From CAVVNP01 sp963800235 (lineage in GTDB: Bacteria; Actinomycetota; Acidimicrobiia; Acidimicrobiales; Iamiaceae), in the NCBI GenBank assembly GCA_963800235.1, contig CAWDAD010000003.1, positions 682,001 through 746,000 of the forward strand: a stretch of DNA of 64,000 nt. The letters run 5' to 3'. The notes beneath the pieces are model-generated. The model was not told the origin of the DNA and made no database searches. It saw only the letters and a program-made list of their open reading frames with translations. The translations under genes and the position numbers were made by a program. Each line of letters starts with the position of its first letter. The first letter of the stretch is position 1. This document shows, in pieces, positions 8,236 through 15,864 of the stretch.

Positions 8236-9003
8236 GTGGCGCCGGACCGACCTCCGCAGCCGACGTCGGCGCAGTCGGCCTCGTCGACGTCGGCCGCATC
8301 GACGTCGGCCGCATCCAGCTCGGCGGCCGCCCCGTCGGTCGGCGCCGTGGTGCTGGCCGGCGGCCGGTCCCGCCGCATGGGCGCCGAGGTCCCGGTCGAC
8401 AAGCTCGACCTGGACCTCGCCGGACGGACCTCGCTCGACCGGGTCGTCGGCGCGGCGCGCGCCGCCGGAGCCCGGCCGGTGGTGCGGGTCGGGCGGGCGC
8501 GGCGGGGCGGGGACGGCCCCGGCCGGCCGGCCGCGGGGGCCGCCGTGGTCGACGTCGACGAGGACCCGCCGGGCTCGGGACCGGCCGCGTCGGTTGCCGC
8601 CGGCGTGGCCGTCCTGGGAACCGACGTGGTCCTGCTGCTGGCCGGCGACCTGCCCCTCCTGTCCGGGGCGGTGCTGCGGAGCCTCGTCGACCGGCTGCGG
8701 GGGGCCGCCCCGACGGCCGCCGGGGTCGTCGCCGTCGACGCCGGCGGGCGCGAGCAGTGGCTGCTGTCGGCCTGGCGCACGCAACCCCTGCGCCGGGCGG
8801 TGGAAGCGGCCGGCGCCCTGGCCGGCCGGCCGCTGACCGCCCTCCTCGCCCCCCTCCGACCGGACCGGGTGGCGCTCGCACCCGGGCCGCTCGCCCTGCC
8901 GGCGTGGTTCGACTGCGACTCCCCCGACGACCTGGCGCAGGCCCGACGGGCACTCGACCACGGCCCCGGCGACGCCGCCACCGGGCGCCCCCCGGCCCGC
9001 TGA
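8236..9003 (+). CDS. mobA: MobA-like nucleotidyltransferase
   Basis: Resembles molybdenum cofactor guanylyltransferase, which attaches GMP to molybdopterin. The nucleotide-binding N-terminal signature VVLAGGRSRRMG is present, but the usual following KxL reads PVDKLDLDLAG, slightly extended. LLLAGDLPLLSG supplies the Mg-binding Asp. The C-terminal half is short and Ala/Leu-rich. From the GTG at 8236 the first 35 residues are Ser/Ala/Thr-rich with a short internal DNA repeat (around 8283-8315). TAGCGT at 8222-8227 lies 8 nt before this GTG. The product may serve the xanthine-dehydrogenase-like protein at 43.5-45.1 kb (inference). A related role in F420 or sugar-nucleotide chemistry cannot be excluded. 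Confidence 0.75.
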   Translation: MAPDRPPQPTSAQSASSTSAASTSAASSSAAAPSVGAVVLAGGRSRRMGAEVPVDKLDLDLAGRTSLDRVVGAARAAGARPVVRVGRARRGGDGPGRPAAGAAVVDVDEDPPGSGPAASVAAGVAVLGTDVVLLLAGDLPLLSGAVLRSLVDRLRGAAPTAAGVVAVDAGGREQWLLSAWRTQPLRRAVEAAGALAGRPLTALLAPLRPDRVALAPGPLALPAWFDCDSPDDLAQARRALDHGPGDAATGRPPAR

Positions 9004-9092
9004 CCGGTCCCGCCGTCGACCCCATCCGGCCGGTGGAGCCGCAACCGGCCCGGGTCCGCGTTCGCGGCGGTCCGGCGCGCTTCACTTGAGCG

Positions 9093-9566
9093 GTGCATCT
9101 CACCCGGGTGTTCGAGCCGGAGCGCTACCGGCGGGGCCTGCACTCGTGGACGTGGATCGGCCTCGAGGGCAAGGTGCCGTTCCTCAGCTCGGTCTTCGGC
9201 GACCTGTTCCTGCAGGCCGACGACGGCGTGTGGTTCCTCGACACCCTCGCCGGGACCCTCACCCGCCCGTGGTCGAACCGCCAGGAGCTGCGGGCGACGC
9301 TCGCCACCCCCCAGGGCCAGGACCGCTACCTGCTGGCCGATCTGGCCGAGGAGGCGGGTCGGGCCGGGCTCGAACCCGACGAGCGCGAGGTCTTCGACTT
9401 CGTGACGCCGCCCATGCTGGGAGGGCGGATGGAGGTCGGGAACCTGACCGTGCTCGACTTCGTGGTCTCGGTCGGCACCGCCGGCGAGCTGCACCACGAG
9501 GCCCATTACCTCGGCGCCGGCTCGGCGAGGCGGTCGGCGGTCCCCGACGACCCCGCCGTCGCCTGA
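9093..9566 (+). CDS. DUF1851/Tdi1-like protein
   Basis: A 157-residue protein whose central part (FLSSVFGDLFLQADDGVWFLD, then LTRPWSNRQELRATLATPQGQDRYLL) resembles the DUF1851 C-terminal domain found in Tdi1, the immunity protein of a type VI secretion DNase. No toxin gene or secretion genes lie nearby, so an orphan immunity role or an unrelated housekeeping role are both open. The start is a GTG at 9093. The last 15 residues are low-complexity. Confidence 0.6.
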   Translation: MHLTRVFEPERYRRGLHSWTWIGLEGKVPFLSSVFGDLFLQADDGVWFLDTLAGTLTRPWSNRQELRATLATPQGQDRYLLADLAEEAGRAGLEPDEREVFDFVTPPMLGGRMEVGNLTVLDFVVSVGTAGELHHEAHYLGAGSARRSAVPDDPAVA

Positions 9567-9568
9567 CC

Positions 9569-9617
9569 GGCCCCTCGACCGGACGGCCCCTCGACCGGAC
9601 GGCCCCTCGACCCGGAC
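9569..9617. repeat. Three tandem copies of a 16-bp unit
   Basis: The unit GGCCCCTCGACCGGAC occurs at 9569-9584 and 9585-9600, and with one extra C at 9601-9617; a degenerate partial copy follows. It sits between the stop of the Tdi1-like gene and the 3' end of tRNA-Thr. No coding function is apparent. Confidence 0.85.
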
Positions 9618-9654
9618 GGCCCCCCGATCGGAGGGCTCGGCACGCCGGCGCGCC

Positions 9655-9730
9655 TGGAGCCCGAGAGGAGAATCGAACTCCTGACCTGCTCATTACGAGT
9701 GAGCCGCTCTGCCGACTGAGCTACCCGGGC
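9655..9730 (-). tRNA. tRNA-Thr (CGT)
   Basis: The reverse strand folds as a full cloverleaf. The acceptor GCCCGGG pairs with CTCGGGC (one G-T pair), the anticodon stem GCTCA/TGAGC closes the loop CTCGTAA with anticodon CGT, and the T arm is AGGAG-TTCGATT-CTCCT. The discriminator base is T and a CCA end is encoded (9655-9657). Confidence 0.96.
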
Positions 9731-9955
9731 GGAACGGGCCACGCTAGCAGCCGGGTCGTCGCCGCAGCCGTCCGATCCGCCGCGCGACCTCCTCACATCC
9801 GGCGCGCGCGAGCCGACGGGATCGGGTGGGGTCCGGTACCCCACGCCGGAGCCGTCACACCTGTCACACTGGGGACGAACGTTGCGGTCGGCCATCGTCG
9901 ACCGCGACAACTGCCGACCGATCGGGCTCGAGACGAGCGCACTGGGGGGCACGAC

Positions 9956-12871
9956 GTGAGCGAGGTGGAGGAAGCGCCGAGCAGGGCAGCTGCCCTCGAC
10001 GGCGGGGACCTCTGGCTGGACGTCACCGAGCGGGGCTTCGTCCTCGCCACCACCGGGCTCGCGCTGCTCGACGAGACCGGACGGGTGATCCGGGCCAACA
10101 CCGCGCTCTGCGGCCTGCTCGGCGTGCCCGAGGACGAGCTGCTGCACCAGCCCCTGACCCGCTTCGCCGCCTCCCATCACGTCGAGTCCCTCGCCCGCTG
10201 GCTGGCCGAGCCACCCCGCGACTGCCAGCGGATCTCCGGCGGCGCCTGGTACCGGCGACCCGACGGCACGTCGCTCTGGCTCGACGCCGACATCACCCGG
10301 GTGGCCACCGACGCCGGGACCTGCGCCCTGGTCAGCGTGTGGGACCACACCGCCAGCAAGGTCGCCGAGGAGGCGCTGCAGCGGTCCAACGAGGAGCTCG
10401 ACGCCCTCGTCGCCAACGCCCCGGTGGCCATGTACAAGGTCGATCCGACGGGGCGGGTGCTGGTCTGGAACGCGGCCGCCGAGCAGACCTACGGCTGGAG
10501 TGCCGAGGAGGTGCTCGGCCAGCGGCTCCCGATCGTCGACGAGGCCGACTGGGAGGCCTACCTGGCCGACCACGTCGCCAACCTCCACGGGGCCAGGCGG
10601 TCGGGTGCCGAGGTCGAGCGACGCCACCGCGACGGGCGGCTGCTCACCATCTCGCTCTGGACCACGCCGGTCCACGACGAGCGGGGGGAGCCCGAGGCCG
10701 TGCTGGCGGTGGCGGTCGACGTCACCGAGCGGCGAGCGGCGACGCAGGCACTGGCCGAGAGCGAGCGGCGGTTCCGCACCCTGGTGCGCACCATCTCCGA
10801 CACCGTGACCGTGATGGACGCCGACGGCCGCATCACCTCGACCAGCGGGCAGACCAAGGACATCCTCGGCTACCCGGCCGACTGGTGGGAGGGCCGCAGC
10901 GCCTTCGACCTCGCCCACCCGGACGAGGTGGCCGAGGCGGTCGAGCTGCTCGAGCAGCTCAAGGCCGAACCCGGCGGCGAGCTCGAGGCCGAGTTCCGCG
11001 CCCGTCACCGCGACGGCAGCTGGGCCATCGTCGAGCTGAACGCCCGCAACCTGCTCGACGACCCGGCCGTCGAGGGCATCGTCATCACCAGCCGCAACAT
11101 CACCCACCGGCGGGCCGACGAGCGGCTGCTCGCCCGCCAGGCCCGCATCCTCGAGATGATCGCGGGCGGCGCCCGCCTCTGCGACACCTTCGCCGAGGTC
11201 GTCGCCACCATCGAGGAGCTGATCCCCGACGCCGCCGCCCAGGTGCTCATCGCCGAGGACGATCGGCTCGTGCCCCGCTCCGGCGCCCCCCTCGACCGCA
11301 CCCGGCCCGGCGTGGCCTCCTACGATGTGGTCGACCTGCAGACCGGCCAGGTCTCCGCCGTGCTCGCCCTCGACCCGGGGGCCGAGGAGCTCGGCGAGAA
11401 GGCGGAGCGGACCGTGGCCACCGCCCGGCGGCTGATCGCCATCGCCATCGAGCGGGTCGCAGCCGAGCGCCGACTGGTCCACCAGGGCCTGCACGACCAG
11501 CTCACGGGCCTGCCCAACCGCACCCTGCTGGTCGACCGCCTCGACCACGCCATCGCCAGGGCCGACCACGCCGACCGCGAGGTGGCGGTGCTGTTCGTCG
11601 ACATCGACCGCTTCAAGGTCGTGAACGACAGCCTCGGCCACGGCGCCGGCGACCTGCTGCTCACCGGCTTCGCCGAGCGGCTGCGCCGCCTGGTGCGTCC
11701 CGACGACACCATCGCCCGCTTCGGCGGCGACGAGTTCGTGGTGGTGTGCGTGCACGAGCACGGCGCCGAGATCGCGGTGTCGGTGGCCCAACGGCTCGAA
11801 CGGGCCCTCGCCGAGCCCTTCACGCTGCCCAACGGCATCGAGGTGTTCCTGACCGCCAGCATGGGCGTGGCCTCGGGCGGCCGCACCGACGGCGCCTCGC
11901 TGCTCCGCAACGCCGACTCGGCCATGTACCGGGCCAAGGAGCTGGGCCGCAACCGGTTGGAGATCTTCGACGACGCCATGCGCGCCCGAGCCGTCCGGCG
12001 CCTCACCCTGGGCAACGACCTGCGCCGCGCCGTCGAGCGCAGCGAGTTCGAGGTCCACTACCAGCCCATCGTCGGCCTCGACGGCAGCCTGCGCGGCGCC
12101 GAGGCCCTCGTCCGGTGGAGCCACCCCGAACGGGGGTTGCTGTCGCCGTCGGAGTTCCTCGCCGCCGCCGAGGAGATCGGGCTGATCACCGCCCTCGGTG
12201 ACCAGGTGCTCGACCGGGCCCTGGCCGACCTGGCGGCCTGGCGGTCCGAGATCGACCTCGACCCCTTCACGCTGTCGGTGAACCTCTCCGCCCGCCAGCT
12301 GGCCGAGGCCGACCTGACCGACCGGGTGGAGCGGGCCCTCGCCGCCACCGGGATCGAGCCCACCGCCCTCTGCCTCGAGCTCACCGAGAGCGTGCTCATG
12401 GACGACATCGGCGAGGTCGGCACGCTGCTCGCCGGGTTGAAGCGGCTGGGGGTCAGCCTGGCCATCGACGACTTCGGGACGGGGTGGTCGTCGCTCACCT
12501 ACCTGCACCGCTTCCCCGTCGACCAGGTCAAGATCGACCGGACCTTCGTGGCCGACATCGCACCCGTCTCCGCGTCGGACGGCCCCGACGGCCCGGTCGG
12601 CGGCGCCGACCCGGGTGGTACCGGCGGGGCGCCCGGCAGCGCCGGGCAGCGACGCCACGGGCGGGCCATCGTCGACGCCGTGCTGGGCATGGCCCACGCC
12701 CTCGACCTCGAGGTGGTGGCCGAGGGGGTGGAGCACCAGCACCAGCTCGACTGCCTGGCCGACCTCGGCTGCGACCTGGCCCAGGGGTTCCTGATCAGCA
12801 GCCCGATGCCCGCCGGTCCCTTCGCCGGGTACCTCGGCCGCCACCGGGCCCCCCGGCGCGTCCTCAGCTGA
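9956..12871 (+). CDS. PAS-PAS-PAS-GAF-GGDEF-EAL cyclic-di-GMP protein
   Basis: A 971-residue sensor joined to both c-di-GMP synthesis and hydrolysis domains. Three PAS-type domains cover about residues 22-135, 150-265 and 275-395; each ends in a VTERR or NITHRR-like linker. A GAF-like segment (RILEMIAGGARL onwards, about 385-500) follows. The diguanylate cyclase domain has an intact FGGDEF near residue 589. The phosphodiesterase domain keeps EALVRW near 715, ESVLMDD and DDFGTGWSSLTYL, so both could be active. A Gly/Asp/Pro-rich insertion (VSASDGPDG, GGADPGGTGG) splits the EAL barrel after DRTFVADI. No transmembrane helix is evident, so it is probably cytosolic. The GTG at 9956, preceded by a G-run, is preferred to far upstream starts because the intervening frame is not protein-like. 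Confidence 0.93.
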   Translation: MSEVEEAPSRAAALDGGDLWLDVTERGFVLATTGLALLDETGRVIRANTALCGLLGVPEDELLHQPLTRFAASHHVESLARWLAEPPRDCQRISGGAWYRRPDGTSLWLDADITRVATDAGTCALVSVWDHTASKVAEEALQRSNEELDALVANAPVAMYKVDPTGRVLVWNAAAEQTYGWSAEEVLGQRLPIVDEADWEAYLADHVANLHGARRSGAEVERRHRDGRLLTISLWTTPVHDERGEPEAVLAVAVDVTERRAATQALAESERRFRTLVRTISDTVTVMDADGRITSTSGQTKDILGYPADWWEGRSAFDLAHPDEVAEAVELLEQLKAEPGGELEAEFRARHRDGSWAIVELNARNLLDDPAVEGIVITSRNITHRRADERLLARQARILEMIAGGARLCDTFAEVVATIEELIPDAAAQVLIAEDDRLVPRSGAPLDRTRPGVASYDVVDLQTGQVSAVLALDPGAEELGEKAERTVATARRLIAIAIERVAAERRLVHQGLHDQLTGLPNRTLLVDRLDHAIARADHADREVAVLFVDIDRFKVVNDSLGHGAGDLLLTGFAERLRRLVRPDDTIARFGGDEFVVVCVHEHGAEIAVSVAQRLERALAEPFTLPNGIEVFLTASMGVASGGRTDGASLLRNADSAMYRAKELGRNRLEIFDDAMRARAVRRLTLGNDLRRAVERSEFEVHYQPIVGLDGSLRGAEALVRWSHPERGLLSPSEFLAAAEEIGLITALGDQVLDRALADLAAWRSEIDLDPFTLSVNLSARQLAEADLTDRVERALAATGIEPTALCLELTESVLMDDIGEVGTLLAGLKRLGVSLAIDDFGTGWSSLTYLHRFPVDQVKIDRTFVADIAPVSASDGPDGPVGGADPGGTGGAPGSAGQRRHGRAIVDAVLGMAHALDLEVVAEGVEHQHQLDCLADLGCDLAQGFLISSPMPAGPFAGYLGRHRAPRRVLS

Positions 12872-13928
12872 GCGACGGCAGGCGCAGCAGCAGCGCCTGC
12901 AGCAGCAGCTCCTCGTTCGGGTTGCGGACGAGCGACTCGGCCGCGCCCTGGATGGCGCGGAGGCCGTCGATCAGCGGGCCGGGCCGGGACGACACCGCCA
13001 GCTCGTCACGGTAGGCCCGGGCCAGCTCGGCCAGCCCCGTGCGCAGCTCGTCGGTGCGGAACCGGCGCACCTCGCGGCGGTGGCGCTTGACCAGCTCGGC
13101 CGATCCGGCCCCCCGCTGCCCGTAGCGCTCGACCTGCTCGTCGTGGCGGGCGCGCTCCTCCCGGTGGGCGGCGTCGATGGCGGCCTGGGCGTCGTCGATG
13201 GTCGCCCGCAGCTCGTCGACCAGGGTGGCGGCCCGGGCACCGGTGCCGTCGAGGCGCCGGGGCAGGCTGCGCCACGCCTCACGGCGGACGCCGAGCCGGG
13301 GATCGGTCGCGAGCAGCCGGGCCCGGCGGAGGTCCCCGTCGGCGAAGGCGGCGGCGTCGGCAGCGGCGGCCGCGTCGATGCCCTCCTCGACCAGGGAGGC
13401 CTCGATGGTGGCGGCGGGAACCGGCGTGAAGGCGATCTGCAGGCAGCGGGACGCGATGGTGACCAGGTCGGGGGACACCTCCTCGGCCAGCACCACGAAG
13501 AACGTGCCGGCCGGCGGCTCCTCGATGGTCTTCAGCAGGATGCCGCCGGTGCGCGGGTCGAGCCGGTGGAACTCGTCGAGCACCAGGACCTTGCGATCGC
13601 CCTCGCTCGGGCTGCGGCTCGCCCGCTCGGTGATCGACCGGGCCTGGCCCACGTCGATCGAGGCGCCGGAGCGCTCCACCACGATCAGGTCGGGGTGGGC
13701 CTCCGCCGCGGCCAGGTGGCGGTGCCGCTCGACGTCCTCGCCCTCGGAACCGTGCGCCAGCAGCTCGCCCGCGAAGGCGCGCGCCGCCGCCCGCTTGCCC
13801 GATCCCCGGGGACCGACCAGCAGGTAGGCGTGCACCGGGTCGGTGAGCGCGGCCCGGAGCTGGGCCACCGCCCGGGGCTGGCCGACCACGTCGGCCCAGG
13901 GGTCGGCGGTCTCGACCGGGGCAGCCAC
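12864..13928 (-). CDS. holB: DNA polymerase III subunit delta'
   Basis: Clamp-loader subunit, 354 residues, AAA+ fold. Seen: Walker A-like GPRGSGKRAA, DEFHRL in the Walker B position, and the sensor region IEEPPAGTFFVVLAEE with IASRCLQIAFTPV, the SRC motif of clamp loaders. The last Arg/Glu-rich third is the collar domain. GTG start at 13928; TAGCCT at 13936-13941 lies 7 nt upstream, so holB can be transcribed alone although tmk and topA lie upstream on the same strand. Its 3' end overlaps the end of the convergent GGDEF-EAL gene by 8 bp. Confidence 0.93.
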   Translation of the reverse strand: MAAPVETADPWADVVGQPRAVAQLRAALTDPVHAYLLVGPRGSGKRAAARAFAGELLAHGSEGEDVERHRHLAAAEAHPDLIVVERSGASIDVGQARSITERASRSPSEGDRKVLVLDEFHRLDPRTGGILLKTIEEPPAGTFFVVLAEEVSPDLVTIASRCLQIAFTPVPAATIEASLVEEGIDAAAAADAAAFADGDLRRARLLATDPRLGVRREAWRSLPRRLDGTGARAATLVDELRATIDDAQAAIDAAHREERARHDEQVERYGQRGAGSAELVKRHRREVRRFRTDELRTGLAELARAYRDELAVSSRPGPLIDGLRAIQGAAESLVRNPNEELLLQALLLRLPSLS

Positions 13929-13973
13929 CGGGCCGAGGCTAGGGCGACGCCGAGCTCGACCGGGCGGGGTCGG

Positions 13974-14627
13974 TCAGCCCGCCGGCGGCGCGACAGCCAG
14001 CCCCAGGCGGTCGGCCACCACCGCCCGGACCGCGGTGCCGACCTGCTCGACCGACCCGGAGCCGTCGACCACCGCCCACCTGCCCGGGTCGGCGGCGGCC
14101 AGGCGCCGGTACCCCTCGACCACCCGGACGTGGAACGCGGCGCCGGCCTGCTCCAGCCGGTCGCGGGTGCGGCCGAGCCGCGCCTGGGACCGCTCGACCG
14201 GCAGGTCGAGCAGCACCACCAGGTCCGGTCGCAACCCGGCGGTGGCCCAGCGCGAGAGCTGGGCCACCTCCTCGACCGGCAGCCCACGACCGTGGCCCTG
14301 GTAGGCGAGCGACGAGCCGACGTGGCGGTCGCTCACCACGTGGCGACCGGCGGCGAGGGCGGGGGCCACGACCTCGGCCACGTGCTGGGCCCGATCGGCG
14401 GCCATGAGCAGGGCCTCGGCACGGGGGTCGAGGTCGACCGTGGCCGCGTCGAGCACCAGGTCCCGGATGCGGGCCCCGGCGGCGGTGCCGCCCGGCTCCC
14501 GGGTGAGCAGCGCGTCGAGCCGGTCTGCGAGCAGGGCCGCCTGGGTGGACTTGCCGGAGCCCTCGCCGCCCTCGAAGGCGATGAAGCGGCCGGGGCGGAC
14601 GGGCTCGGGCACACGCCATCCTGGCAC
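13974..14627 (-). CDS. tmk: Thymidylate kinase
   Basis: Phosphorylates dTMP to dTDP. 217 residues with P-loop FEGGEGSGKST, the DR(Y/H) motif in VSDRHVGSSLAYQG, TREPGGT and DLPVERSQARLGRT. Length is normal. GTG start at 14627, 7 nt after the TAG stop of the upstream antiporter gene. holB is 45 bp downstream, the common tmk-holB pairing. Confidence 0.95.
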   Translation of the reverse strand: MPGWRVPEPVRPGRFIAFEGGEGSGKSTQAALLADRLDALLTREPGGTAAGARIRDLVLDAATVDLDPRAEALLMAADRAQHVAEVVAPALAAGRHVVSDRHVGSSLAYQGHGRGLPVEEVAQLSRWATAGLRPDLVVLLDLPVERSQARLGRTRDRLEQAGAAFHVRVVEGYRRLAAADPGRWAVVDGSGSVEQVGTAVRAVVADRLGLAVAPPAG

Positions 14628-14634
14628 CCGTTCC

Positions 14635-15849
14635 CTAGTCGGGTGCCGGACCGACCTCGAGCACGCCGGCGCCGGACACGCCCCGGCTCCGCAGCCGCAG
14701 GCCGAAGGCGGGGAAGAGCAGGACCGACAGCATGCCGGCGCCGACCAGGGCCGAGGAGTTCTCGACCGACATGCGTCCGGTGGAGGTGCCGATGGTGGTG
14801 ACCACCACGATGATCGGCAGCGCGGTCGACGCCAGGAGCGCCATGCCGTGCCGCTCGCCGGCGGTCAGATCGTCGTGGCGGTGGAGCAGGAGCACCGGCA
14901 GGCCCCGGACCACGAGGATGGCGAGGAGGTAGCCGAGCACGAGCAGCAGCGAGGCGGGGCGGTCGACGAAGGGCTGGAAGTCGAACCGCATGCCGGTGAC
15001 CACGAAGAAGAGGGGGATCAGGAACCCGAACCCCATGGCCTTGATCTTCCCCTCGACCACCTCGCGCTCGACCGGCTCACCGGCCGAGGCGTAGAGCCGG
15101 AACACCATGCCGGCGGTGAAGGCGCCGAGGATCGTGTCGAGCGTCAGCCGTGCGGCCAGCCACACCAGCCCGACGAGCATGGCCACCGCGATGCGCACGG
15201 CCAGCTGCCCACTGGTACCCAGGGTCGCGGTGGCCAGGCGGACGAGGCGGGCGGGGTGCGGACGCAGCGCCAGCCGGGCGGCCACCAGGGCGCTCGAGAT
15301 GAAGGCGGCGAGCAGCACCACCGTGAGCGCCGGGCTGTCGGAGCCGAGGAGGAGGGCCACCGCCAGGATCGGGCCGAACTCGCCGGCCGAGCCGATGGCG
15401 AGCACCCGGGTGCCGAACGGGGTGTTGAGCGCACCGCTGTCGGCCAGGACCGGGAGGATGGTGCTGAGCGAGGTGCTGGTGAGCGCCAGGCCGACCAGCA
15501 GCCCGCTGTGCACCTCGCCGGTTCGGGCCATCACGTAGCCGATGCCGAGGGCCAGGACGAGCGTCACGCACCAGCCCCGGATGGCCACCCGCAGCGGACC
15601 CCGCAGCTCGCCGAAGTCGAGCTCGTACCCGGCGAGGAACATGAGGGTGGCGAGGCCGAGTCCGGCCAGCACGGAGATGACCGGGTCGGCGGCGGCGAAG
15701 TCGAGCCCGTAGGGCCCGATGGCGATCCCGAACAGGATCTCGATCACCACCGCCGGCACCAGGGCGCCGGGGACGAGGTCGGCCAGCACCGGTGAGAGCA
15801 CCGACGCCGCGCAGATCATGGCGAGGGTGGCGAGCGTCGCGTCGGACAC
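14635..15849 (-). CDS. Cation/proton antiporter, CPA2-like
   Basis: A 404-residue integral membrane protein with about eleven to twelve hydrophobic helices, of the Na+/H+ exchanger (KefB/NapA-like) fold. Seen: FLAGYELDFGELR, the broken-helix regions LALTSTSLSTILPVL and GSAGEFGPILAVALLLG, and FLIPLFFVVTGMRFD. No cytosolic TrkA-N nucleotide-binding domain follows, unlike KefB. Ion specificity cannot be told. The GTG start lies 15 nt after the topA stop, so it is probably in a topA-antiporter-tmk-holB unit. Confidence 0.85.
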   Translation of the reverse strand: MSDATLATLAMICAASVLSPVLADLVPGALVPAVVIEILFGIAIGPYGLDFAAADPVISVLAGLGLATLMFLAGYELDFGELRGPLRVAIRGWCVTLVLALGIGYVMARTGEVHSGLLVGLALTSTSLSTILPVLADSGALNTPFGTRVLAIGSAGEFGPILAVALLLGSDSPALTVVLLAAFISSALVAARLALRPHPARLVRLATATLGTSGQLAVRIAVAMLVGLVWLAARLTLDTILGAFTAGMVFRLYASAGEPVEREVVEGKIKAMGFGFLIPLFFVVTGMRFDFQPFVDRPASLLLVLGYLLAILVVRGLPVLLLHRHDDLTAGERHGMALLASTALPIIVVVTTIGTSTGRMSVENSSALVGAGMLSVLLFPAFGLRLRSRGVSGAGVLEVGPAPD

Positions 15850-15864
15850 CGGGCGGGCCTGGGG

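Noticed and set aside
8168..8240. SigR-type autoregulatory promoter before the ECF sigma gene
   Set aside because: No GGGAAT with GTT at 18-19 nt was found; a TAGGTT housekeeping-like -10 is there instead.
9506..12844. 1112-residue open frame antisense to the GGDEF-EAL gene
   Set aside because: No recognisable domain and low-complexity composition; the plus strand carries intact PAS, GGDEF and EAL motifs.
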